Assembly: GCA_905221605.1 (NCBI GenBank)
Contig: CAJNDS010002195.1
Coordinates: forward strand, 516,940 to 580,939
Length of the DNA stretch: 64,000 nt
DNA from: Symbiodinium natans
Lineage: Eukaryota > Sar > Dinophyceae > Suessiales > Symbiodiniaceae
Direction of reading: 5' to 3'
Both the position numbers and the translations under genes were made by a program. This document shows, in pieces, positions 49,951 through 59,235 of this stretch. Each line of letters begins with the position of its first letter. The first letter of the stretch is position 1. The notes under the pieces are model-generated. The model was given only the letters and a program-made list of their open reading frames with translations. It was not told the DNA's origin and did not search any database.

Positions 49951-52670
49951 AGGGTGGACCCAGAATCAGAAAGAACATGCTCAGATGCATTTTTCAAAGC
50001 GGGCAAAATGCATTCGCGCAGCTTGCTCCTTCCACAACCACAATACAATTGAATTAAGAGCTGATCTTTTGTCGTAAAGACAGAGGCTGCGTACAGAAGA
50101 AGCCTCTGTCCAAATGCATTTCTCGCCCGTGCTTTCATGCATTCAGCTGTTTTCGCCTTCTAAAAAGTGCACAAAAAGAGCACAGCGTTGCAAATGTGGC
50201 AAGCAAGACCAAATGCGTTTTTTAGGCCTGACAAAATGCATTCGGGCAGCGCTTGGACATCCATGTCTATTGGTATTTTACGACCAACATTTCCCCGACA
50301 TGCATCTGAGGGCATTCCACATGCATTTTTCGTCGCCCGAAAAACGCATCTGGCACTGGTTTCCCATCATGTTGCAATCTTGGGTTCTGCCGGCTCAGGA
50401 CTTCTAAATTTCATGTCTTTCTGCGCGTAAGAACATCCAGAATCTATATATAGGATTTGAACGCGTTTAGAACCGTAATCACCGTTTCGCAAAATTCCCG
50501 AAAAGGGGCTTAAAATATCCTAAAATTAGAAGCAACGTGCCCAGATGTATTTTGCAAAGCAGGCAAAATGCATTCGCGCAGCTTGCTCCTTCCAAAACCA
50601 CAACAAAAAACTCACTTGATAGCTGACTTTCGTGTCAAAGACAGAGGCCCCGTACGGAAGAAACCAAAGTCTGCATTTTTCGCCTGTGCCCAAATGCATT
50701 CAGCTGTGTTCGCTTTGAAAAAGTGCAGAAAGAGCACGCGGCGTTGCAAATGTGGAAAGCAAGACCAAATGCGTTTTTCAGGCCTGGCAAAATGCATTCG
50801 GCAGCGTCTGGTCATCCATGTCTATTCGGCTATCCTTGCTCCATTTCAGCATGAAAAACAAACGAAAACAAAACAAAAGAATAGATTTGTGTTTTACGAC
50901 CAACATCTACCCGACATGCATTTCTAGGGCATTCCAAATGCATTTTTCGTTGCCCGAAGAATGCATTTGGCACTGGTTTCCTATCATGTTTAGTTTTGGT
51001 TTCTGCTGGCTCATGACGTATTCGATTCTTCTGATGTGTTTTCTGTGCATAAAAGTAGCTATAGTAATTGAAAAACTTGTTTAGAACAATGTTCGACATT
51101 TTGCAGGAGTACCAAAACAGACCCAGAATCAGGAAGAACATGCTCAGGTGCATTTTTCAAAGTGGGCGAAATGCATTCGCGCAGCTTGCTCCTTCCACAA
51201 CCACAATACAATTGAATTAAGAGCTGATCTTTTGTCGTAAAGACAGAGGCTGCGTACAGAAGAAGCCTCTGTCCAAATGCATTTCTCGCCCGTGCTTTAA
51301 TGCATTCAGCTGTTTTCGCCTTCTAAAAAGTGCACAAAAAGAGCACAGCGTTGCAAATGTGGCAAGCAAGACCAAATGCGTTTTTTAGGCCTGACAAAAT
51401 GCATTCGGGCAGCGCTTGGACATCCATGTCTATTGGTATTTTACTTTTACGACCAACATTTCCCCGACATGCATCTGAGGGCATTCCACATGCATGTTTC
51501 GTCGCCCGAAAAACGCATTTGGCACTGGTTTCCCATCATGTTGCAATCTTGGGTTCTGCCGGCTCAGGACTTCTAAATTTCATGTCTTTCTGCGCGTAAG
51601 AACATCTAGAATCTATATATAGGATTTGAACGCATTTAGAACCATAATCACCGTTTCGCAAAATTCCCGAAAAGGGGCCTAAAATATCCTAAAATTAGAA
51701 GCAACGTGCCCAGATGTATTTTGCAAAGCAGGCAAAATGCATTCGCGCAGCTTGCTCCTTCCAAAACCACAACAAAAAACTCACTTGATAGCTGACTTTC
51801 GTGTCAAAGACAGAGGCCCCGTACGGAAGAAACCAAAGTCCGAATGCATTTTTCGCCTGTGCCCAAATGCATTCAGCTGTGTTCGCTTTGAAAAAGTGCA
51901 GAAAGAGCACGCGGCGTTGCAAATGTGGAAAGCAAGACCAAATGCGTTTTTCAGGCCTGGCAAAATGCATTCGGCAGCGTCTGGTCATCCATGTCTGTTC
52001 GGTTATCCTTGCTCCATTTCAGCATGAAAAACAAACGAAAACAAAACAAAAGAATAGATTTGTGTTTTACGACCAACATCTACCCGACATGCATTTCTAG
52101 GGCATTCCAAATGCATTTTTCGTTGCCCGAAGAATGCATTTGGCACTGGTTTCCTATCATGTTTAGTTTTGGTTTCTGCTGGCTCATGACGTATTCGATT
52201 CTTCTGATGTGTTTTCTGTGCATAAAAGTAGCTATAGTAATTGAAAAACTTGTTTAGAACAATGTTCGACATTTTGCAGGAGTACCAAAACAGACCCAGA
52301 ATCAGGAAGAACATGCTCAGGTGCATTTTTCAAAGTGGGCGAAATGCATTCGCGCAGCTTGCTCCTTCCACAACCACAATACAATTGAATTACGAGCTGA
52401 TCTTTTGTCGTAAAGACAAGCTGCGTACAGAAGAGGCGAATGCGCAACTGCGTTTTTCGCGCGTGCCCAAATGCACTCAGCTGTTTTCGCCCTTGAAAAA
52501 GTACAGAAAGAGAGAGCATGGCGTTGCAAATGTAGAAAGCAAGACCAAATGCATTTTTCAGGCCTGGCAAAATGCATGTGGGCAGCGCTGGGACATCCAT
52601 GTCGATCCCTCGTTTGGATTGGGAAAGGGTTGTTCCGACCCCTGGCAGCTCCAAAAAGAAGCTTGAAACC
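49951..52670. repeat. About 1.17-kb tandem repeat with AATGCATT words
   Basis: CCCAGAATCAG-AAGAACATGCTC starts at about 49958, 51119 and 52295, giving two full units and a partial third. Each unit is itself a diverged dimer of about 570 bp (second half starting at CAACGTGCCCAGATG, 50532 and 51703). AAATGCATTC/ATGCATTTTTCG words recur every 40-60 bases. Frames on both strands are artefacts of this repeat. Confidence 0.9.
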
Positions 52671-53081
52671 CACGCCTCCATACTGAGCCCAATTTTTCTG
52701 ATTGTAAACTCGGCCTGCCGAGTTCTACGCGTCGCGTTATTGTTTCATGCCGCTTTCCCTTGATCTACAATCTTACTGTTTGGGGTCGTCGCCGGCGTAA
52801 TTGTTTAAAGATATGGTTGTTTATATGTTTGACAGTGTAAAGTCTTTTGAAGTCGCGAAGCCTCGCGAGGCGTCAGCCGCCGCGTCCCAGACATCATTTG
52901 TTCATTCCCCGCGTGTTTCACCATACCATAAGCATATCAAAAGAGTGTGGTAATGGTTAATTAGTTTGGAGTTTGCGCCCTATTGCCCATTGCTCGTTCA
53001 AATGTTCTAATATTAATTAAAATATTAGAAGATTTTTTCAGTCTAACCATGTATAAAGACTAGACTTTTTCATATGTTAAG
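52671..53081. other. Boundary between GC-rich insert and viral DNA
   Basis: 52671-52777 is transitional; 52778-52787 repeats GTTTGGGGTC of 46636-46645; 52861-52870 is the palindrome CCTCGCGAGG. From about 52950 the DNA is again AT-rich and virus-like, with TCTAA at 53042 and AT-rich spacer before the ATG at 53082. Confidence 0.5.
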
Positions 53082-53369
53082 ATGGAAAAGCGAGTGTGTA
53101 AATCGTGCTGTGCTACAAAGGATGATGAAGAGTTTGACGGCTTTAAGACTTGTAATAGGTGCCGTGAAGCGAAAAGAAAATGCTACGGTAAAAACAAAAA
53201 CGATTATAACCAAGCGAGAAGAGAGGAGAGAGCAAAAGGGAGCCAATTATGCGAAGAATGCGGGCACAAAATAAAAAAACGAAAACTGGGATGCCCATTT
53301 CCATTATGCGTTACATCCGAACTCGGAACTGAATGTATTAATGAAAGGTTATTTAACGAAGATAGGTAA
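53082..53369 (+). CDS. PLV zinc-ribbon protein
   Basis: 95 residues. CKSCCATKDDEEFDGFKTCN with RC gives a four-Cys finger at the start, and CEECGHKIKKRKLGCPF with a later Cys gives a second. The DEEFDGFKTCNRCREAKRKC pattern is common in viral HNH-less zinc proteins and in recombination-directionality-like small proteins; exact family not known. It overlaps the next gene by 29 bases in another frame, suggesting translational coupling or leaky scanning. Confidence 0.65.
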   Translation: MEKRVCKSCCATKDDEEFDGFKTCNRCREAKRKCYGKNKNDYNQARREERAKGSQLCEECGHKIKKRKLGCPFPLCVTSELGTECINERLFNEDR

Positions 53370-53667
53370 ATTAAGGAAAGAAGGCAAACTAAACGACGAA
53401 TTACAAGCAGAGATTAAGGCAGAATACGAAAAGCAGAAAAGGCAAATACGCAAACGATTAAACGAACAATTTCCTAATAAATTTGTTGATGAAGAGGAAA
53501 TACCAGAACCGCAACTTGAACCCGAGAAACCTAAGCCCGATATAGATAAAGTGTTTAATCACGTCCATCAGTTGTTATTTAATGACGAGTTTCTAGAAGA
53601 CTATTTTATGCTATTCGGCAAGCATAAGGATAGGATAATTATTGAAATTCCTATAGATAGGTCTTAA
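53341..53667 (+). CDS. PLV acidic/basic helical protein, unknown
   Basis: 108 residues from the ATG at 53341. Lys/Glu-rich helix (KLNDELQAEIKAEYEKQKRQ), a Pro/Glu linker (EEEIPEPQLEPEKPKPD), then a compact C-terminal piece (FLEDYFMLFGKHKDRIIIEI). It overlaps the end of the zinc-ribbon gene. No family recognised. Confidence 0.55.
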   Translation: MKGYLTKIGKLRKEGKLNDELQAEIKAEYEKQKRQIRKRLNEQFPNKFVDEEEIPEPQLEPEKPKPDIDKVFNHVHQLLFNDEFLEDYFMLFGKHKDRIIIEIPIDRS

Positions 53668-53677
53668 GAAAAGAATT

Positions 53678-53697
53678 TCTAAAGAAAAAACATCTAA
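53678..53697 (+). promoter_or_regulatory. Paired TCTAA motifs upstream of the right terminal gene
   Basis: TTTCTAAAGAAAAAA and CATCTAAAGAAA lie 8-27 bases before the ATG at 53705. The pair is shared almost exactly with the left terminal gene in inverted orientation. Confidence 0.45.
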
Positions 53698-53704
53698 AGA
53701 AACA

Positions 53705-54265
53705 ATGCCTATATATATTAACAGTGAAATGTTCAATCAGAAAGAACAGGATGAAATAAGAAATAACTTCTTGGATGCTGTCAAGGTTGGTGACTACCTC
53801 AGGGAACTCAAGGAAGAGCGACGGAATTGTAAGTGTAAGGATTGTAAGAAACACGAACGTTATTCCACTCTATACGAATTGTCGCTACCAGAAAATATTA
53901 TTAATAATATTTATGGATTTGCTTATTTTTGCCGTAATTGTGAAAAACGCCAATTTGACGAAGAAAAGATAGAGGGAATTATCAGACGTAACATACTACA
54001 CGTATATGATGTAGATAGGCTTATTTTCTCAATTAAACATGACTTTCCCACTTATGACAGGCTTAAAAATTGTTTGTTCAAGACTTTGTCAATGAAAAGA
54101 TATAACCGTTTCAGATGGGTATATGCTGATTGGATGATTATCAAAAATATTAATATTCGTAGCAAGATAAACGATTTTGGTTTTGAACCAGATAGATTTA
54201 TTAGGGACTTTAATAAAATTGTTGGAACTCTTATGAATAAACCTGAGTTTGTCTTAATGGATTAA
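53705..54265 (+). CDS. PLV right terminal gene, Cys-rich, unknown, paired with the left terminal gene
   Basis: 186 residues from MPIYINSEMF, reading outward toward the right TIR. Two Cys pairs (NCKCKDCKKH and YFCRNCEKRQ) suggest a zinc site around residues 42-82; the rest is helical and basic, with RNILHVYDVDRLIFS and a C-terminal FGFEPDRFIRDFNKI. Leader, first residues and following hairpin are shared with the left gene at 28596-29201, though the bodies have diverged. The mirrored position may reflect an old extension of the inverted repeats into coding sequence. Function unknown. Confidence 0.7.
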   Translation: MPIYINSEMFNQKEQDEIRNNFLDAVKVGDYLRELKEERRNCKCKDCKKHERYSTLYELSLPENIINNIYGFAYFCRNCEKRQFDEEKIEGIIRRNILHVYDVDRLIFSIKHDFPTYDRLKNCLFKTLSMKRYNRFRWVYADWMIIKNINIRSKINDFGFEPDRFIRDFNKIVGTLMNKPEFVLMD

Positions 54266-54269
54266 GCAA

Positions 54270-54298
54270 CTATAATATTATTTCATTATAATATTATG
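54270..54298 (+). terminator. Hairpin after the right terminal gene
   Basis: CTATAATATTAT and ATTATAATATTATG flank a short spacer four bases past the stop. It is homologous to the left hairpin (28557-28586), including the flanking GCAAC and GTTTGT words. Confidence 0.6.
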
Positions 54299-54306
54299 TT
54301 TGTTAC

Positions 54307-54655
54307 TACCTTATTACCTAAACCTTATTCCTATTATAGATATTTTATTAGAGAATACCATTTCCATTTTCAAGGGTTGGGGATTTAGGGTTGGGGAATA
54401 TGGGTTTTTCTATGGGGGTGTTGGTGTGTGGGGTTTAGAGTGGGATTTTTCTATGTGGTGGTGTATGGGTCTTCTAATGGTTCTATCTTGTGGGTATTGG
54501 GTTGAGGTTGTTATGGTTTTGGGTCTTCAGGTGAGTTATTCCTAGGGTACCCCCTATGGGTCTTGGGTTGGGTTAGAGTTGAGGCATAGGTTGTTACGGT
54601 TTTGGGTGCTAGGGGGGGGAGCATGGTTAGAAAATGGAAATGGTATCCACTAACT
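54307..54655 (-). repeat. Right terminal inverted repeat
   Basis: Inverted match of 27944-28293. The outer end reads GGTATCCACTAACT and is followed by GGAGG (54656-54660), the probable target-site duplication. One informative difference from the left copy is GGGTACCC here versus GGGTAGCC there. Confidence 0.93.
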
Positions 54656-54660
54656 GGAGG

Positions 54661-55160
54661 AGGGTAGGGTAGGAGGTGAGGGTGGTGATGGTGGAGCGCA
54701 CGGGCAGGCGTGCGCTGCAACCGCTTAATCAAGGGGTAAGAGTAGAGGAAGAGGGTAAGGGGGGGGAAGGCGTAAGGAGTAAAGGGTAGGGTAAGGAGTT
54801 TGGGGTAGGTGAGTGTCAGGTCGGAGTCTGAGGATAAGATCGGGGTAAGGGGGTGGGGGGTAGGGTGCTGGTGGTGAGTGCAAGGGCGGGCGTTTTAGCA
54901 CTACTAAGGGGGTAGGGGGTAAGGGGTAAGGGGTAGGGTTGGGGACAGGGGGGTAGGGGGTAGGTTTTTCAGATGGGTAGGGGGTAGGGGCTTGGGGGAA
55001 GGTGGAAGGGGTAGGGGGTAGGGGGGTGAGGGTGGTGAGAGCGGTGACAGGGTGGGCGGGTTTAAATCACTTTTCTCAAAGGCGAGGGGGTAGGGGGGAA
55101 GCAGGGGCGAAGGGGTGGAACCGGGGGGCGGGGGAGGGGTTGGGGGTATGTACGGATCCT
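54661..55160. repeat. G-rich GGGGGTA minisatellite, right flank
   Basis: Irregular GGGTAGG/GGGGGTAAGG words, continuing the minisatellite interrupted by the virus. The motif GGCGAGGGGGTAGGGG near 55082 resembles GGCGAGGGGTAGGGG at 27888 on the left side. Confidence 0.75.
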
Positions 55161-55171
55161 GCACTTTGTTT

Positions 55172-55240
55172 CGCAGGTTGCACAGGGTCGGGGGTCTTCA
55201 TTGATGCCGCCTACGCTCAAGCAGGGACGACGGAATTTTT
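55172..55240 (+). CDS. Possible host exon fragment
   Basis: After TTTCGCAG, an acceptor-like sequence, the DNA encodes GCTGSGVFIDAAYAQAGTTEF before base composition changes abruptly near 55236. It could be an exon of the gene interrupted by the virus, but I could not connect it to 27313-27912. Confidence 0.2.
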
Positions 55241-57777
55241 AATTTTCGAATGCTCTCATTCCTTTTCGATTCGTATATTCTTGAAAATCTGGCTAGCCCG
55301 ATATTTTATTATTGAATTTCTTGAAAATATACCTAAAAATCGTTTTCTTTTTTTCTAAGGATTCAAGTCGTGCAACTCACTAGGTATGTGACTGGATCGG
55401 GAAGAATATAGATAGGTAATATATTTATTATGATAGATGATTCCCTTTATATGGATTACGATTTTAGATTTGCGCAGATGTCTATTGGTTCTTATTCATT
55501 TTCATAATGGATGGGATTCAATGGGGCATTCATAGGATGTTGTCGAGGAATTGGGATGGAGGTATTGTGATGGCGCGAGATCTAAGGGGTTCGGCCCTTC
55601 TGGGAATTTTCTTCATGGAATATATTGGGATATGGGGATCACTTAAAAATTGATGGATTTTTTTCACATTTTCAGAGATATTATTAGGAATCTCGATATT
55701 TGGAGAGAATCGGATGGATTAATACTACGAATTTTTCTATCTTTAATATGTTCGTTCATACACGATGACGATTGATGGTAGTGGGTAGTCGGCAGGCTCC
55801 GGCGAGTGGTCATTTACGGATTTTCCTTCCTTTATGGATTGTGGGATAGGTGATATATTGCCTCGAATCTGCTTGGAATCGTTCGATCGCTATCTGGGAT
55901 TTCTATTTAGATTCGCCATCGGCCATTTGGCGCTTTTGGGAACAGAAGCCTCTTACGTTTAGATTCTTATTTGATATTTTGAAGTATCGATATCGCTTTC
56001 GTATTGCCTGAATTTTTATATTTCTAATTGGTGTTTCTGGCAGCATACGTCTCTGATTCCAAATATAAGAGATCCTCGGGATATCTAGGATCTCGGGAAT
56101 CCATAAGACATAAATACAAATACAAATACGAATCTACGAATTCTCTTCTATGCATTCAAATACCCACCACCACCCCGAATTTGAAAAGAATTTGGAGACT
56201 CGTGCCACGGACACTAGTACACCAAGATCCCAGAAAATGACCACGGGCTCAACTCAAACAAACCTCGACTCATTCAATAAGAAACGGTCTTGTATAAAGG
56301 GACTCATCCTGACAACAAATCATCGCATCTACGACCCATAGAATCTATCATGAATCTCGCACGCCGGACTGGTACCACAGGTCTGCATGTATGCCCCGAC
56401 ATTGCTTCTGAAATGCCAGATGTAATACCCGTTGCAAATCGACCGAGATTCGAATGACGTAAAATATCTTGGGTACGTCCTTTCTACAATTCCTGATTCG
56501 CATCGATCGTCTCGCAAATCATTTTCAAATGGCGTTATCCTTCTAGTGCTAAATCCCCCATGATCTCGAAAATGATCGGCTCAAATCCCACATTCATGGC
56601 TTCGCACCATTTCCCGCAATCTTTCAGATCGAATTTATACTTGGCGTAAGAATTTGCCGTCGAAAGTTCCATACTCGCTGAAGTAACCAAGTTCGTAGCA
56701 AGGAATGGAGATACAATAGCAAAATCAAATACTAATCGTGGGAATTGTCGCCAAGAAGACGCGAGGATAGAGTTCAGGTGCCAGGAATGTAATTATATGT
56801 TTTGTTTTGGATGTTAAATCGAGTATAAGTCTCCATGCGTCCATACGAGTCTCTGAGCGTCTCTTACACTCTAGGCATTTCCAAGTTCTTAATTGGTGCT
56901 TTTGGGAGCAGAAGCCTCTTGCGCCGCGTGACGAGTCTTTCCAGGTGTCCCCTTAGCGCTAGATCCTCGGATTTAATTCTTATATCTTGAATTGGTGCTT
57001 TTGGGAGTATACGTCTCTTGCTCCGAATTGTATAAAATAAAGAATAATGCTTCGAATCTCTTTATAAAAGATTCGGATACTTTGTTGTCTATTATTGGAT
57101 CCTTCGTTGGGGTCATGTAAGGGAGAGAGAATTATCATCATATTTAGGATCGTTAATTATCATTTGCTCCTTCAATGGGGTCGGATTCTCGTGTCGTTTT
57201 AATCGGGATTACGCTTTGGGGATATATTAGCCTTATTGGGCGATTATGATGGACTTGTCTTTTCTGGGCTCATCTTTGATTTCCTGGAGATATATATGAG
57301 GACAATACTTCTTGGACACGTCCCCTGGTCGAATCGTGATGGGGGGGTGTTTAGGTGACGTTTTGCAATCCAGGGATGATCCGGAACGAGTGGAAGAATA
57401 ATTAATCGCGTTAATTTCAGGGAAGACGTTACGGCCACTTGCAAGTAATCTGAGTGTATCTAGCGAAATCATACGTTGTCTTGTTCAAGGGTGTTCGCGC
57501 TCAGGGGGGCATCGGGAGTGGGTTTTCATCTCAAAACGTATTGTGGGCTATAGGCGTTGCGGCCTGAGTTTGTCCCAAAAAATCCGCGATGATGTTCACC
57601 CCAGATGTCGTGGTAAGCAATTGTCTTGAGACGGTTACCATATCTCTCAGATCCGCATTCTTCAAGAAATAGTCTTGTATCATGTGCTTATGAAAGAGTT
57701 CTTGCCGCTCTCTTTGGTGTCGCTGAAGAGCGAGGAGTATGGAAAATCTATGCGAGATTGGGGTGGGATTCGATGTC
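55241..57777. other. No gene recognised; short dispersed repeat words
   Basis: AT-richer than the left host flank, without TTTAGGG words. A word like GGTGCTTTTGGGAGCAGAAG followed by CCTCTT occurs at about 55930, 56899 and 56995, with a diverged form at 56029. Frames are short and show no recognisable domain. Confidence 0.4.
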
Positions 57778-59235
57778 TCACTGATTTCGACAAGCGAATT
57801 TTGGGGATAATATTGTTCTCTTTTGCATTGGGGAATTATCGAGATATCGAGCCCACTCTAGCATAGACGAGGCCAAAATTATCACCAAACCTCGCGTCCC
57901 CGCCTTAATATGAGGTGAATAAAATTGTCCCAAAATCTCATGTCGAGATTGTCGAGGCATCGAGTCTACCCCAACGTAGAGGGTAACAAAATTATTGCGA
58001 AATCTCACTTATCGCGATTGTCAAAACATCGTCTATAGAGGGGAACAGAATTGTTGCAAAATCTCTCGTATCGAGATTATTGAAATGTCGAGCTCAATTG
58101 TCACGAAACCTCGCGTGTCGAGATCGTCGAGACATCGATCCCGCCCCAACATAGAAAAACAAACTCCATTATCACCAAACCTCGCGCGTCGAGATTATCA
58201 AGACACCGAGCCCGGCGAGACCGCCCCAACATAGAGGGAAATAGATTTGTCACGAAACCTCGGGCATCGAGAATGTCGAGACATCGAGCCCCGCTCCAAC
58301 ATAGAGGGATCAAAATTACCACGAAATATCTAGCATCGTCATCCTAGCGCGTCGAGACTGCGAGACATCGAACCCCGCGCCTCTATTTTTTTGGGTGGAC
58401 TCGATGTTACGACAATGTCGATGCGCGAGATCTGATGTTGGGGTGGATTCGATATCTCGACAATCTCGGCGCGCGACAAATTCATGATAATTTTGTTCCT
58501 TTCTGAGATGGGGCAAAGCTCGATATCACGACAATCTCGACGCGCGAGGATTCGTGATAATTTCGTTTTTTTCTACGTTAGGGTGGATTCGGTGATATTT
58601 TTTTCCCTCTATATGAGGGTGGGCTCGATATCTTGATAATATCGTCGCGCGATATTTCGTGATAATTTTGTTGGGCTCGGTGTCTCGATAAAATCGACAT
58701 GAGAAGTGTCGCGATAATTCTATTCCCCTCTACGTTGGAGTGGGGCTCGATATCTCGTCAATTTCGAAACGCGAGGTTTCATGACAATTTTGTTTCCCTT
58801 TACGTTGGGGTGGGCTCGATATCTCGACAATCTCGACGCGAGAGGATTCGTGACAATTTTGTTCTCCCCTGTATTGGAGCGGATTCGATGTCCGACAATC
58901 TCGACGTATGAGGCTTCGTGATACCATTGTTCTCCTCCACGATCTCGGCAATCTCGACACGCGAGATTTCATGATAATTTTGATCTTTCTGTGATCGATA
59001 TCTCGACAGTCACGATAAGTGAGGTTTCGTGATAAAATTAGTCTCCTCTATGTTGGGGCGGCTCGATGTCTCGACAATCTCGACGTACGAGACTTCGTGA
59101 TAGTTTTGTTCTCCTCTGCCTTGGAGCGGACTCGATGTCTCGATAATCTCGATGTGCCAGATTTTGTGATAATTTTCTTCCCCTCCATGGGGGGTGAGCT
59201 CGATATCTCGACAATTTCGATGTGTGAGGTTTCGT
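57778..59235. repeat. Inverted arrays of a TCTCGACAATCTCGACGCG satellite
   Basis: Units of about 80-90 bp combine CTCGATATCTCGACAATC, a CGCGAGGTTTCGTGATAAT word and TTTGTTCCCCTCTACG. From 57778 to about 58380 they lie in the reverse orientation (CGCGTCGAGATTGTCGAG), and from about 58400 to 59235 in the forward orientation. The arrays meet head to head near 58390. Confidence 0.85.

Larger units (their letters stand above)
27944..54655. mobile_element. Integrated Polinton-like virus (PLV/Maverick-type), 26.7 kb
   Basis: Boundaries are set by matching terminal inverted repeats that start AGTTAGTGGATACC on the left and end GGTATCCACTAACT on the right, with GGAGG on both outer sides. Inside are the hallmark genes of the group: rve-type integrase, family-B polymerase, double-jelly-roll major capsid protein, probable penton protein and A32-type packaging ATPase. 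The viral DNA is clearly AT-richer than the host flanks, and its genes are uninterrupted by introns. About 6.1 kb of GC-rich repeats (46646-52777) is out of character and probably arrived later; without it the element is about 20.6 kb, a usual size for Polintons and PLVs. Classification below this level needs a capsid or polymerase tree. Confidence 0.9.

Noticed and set aside
46676-49990. Many overlapping 60-160 residue proteins
   Set aside because: All are translations of the satellite in several frames, without start context or domain signal.
49951-52680. Repeated 90-140 residue proteins on both strands
   Set aside because: They recur with the 1.17-kb tandem unit on both strands and contain no domain signal.
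27944-54655. Virophage or giant-virus fragment instead of a PLV
   Set aside because: TIRs, rve integrase, PolB and a complete small-virus gene set in 20.6 kb fit a PLV/Polinton better; no giant-virus hallmark genes such as RNA polymerase subunits are present.
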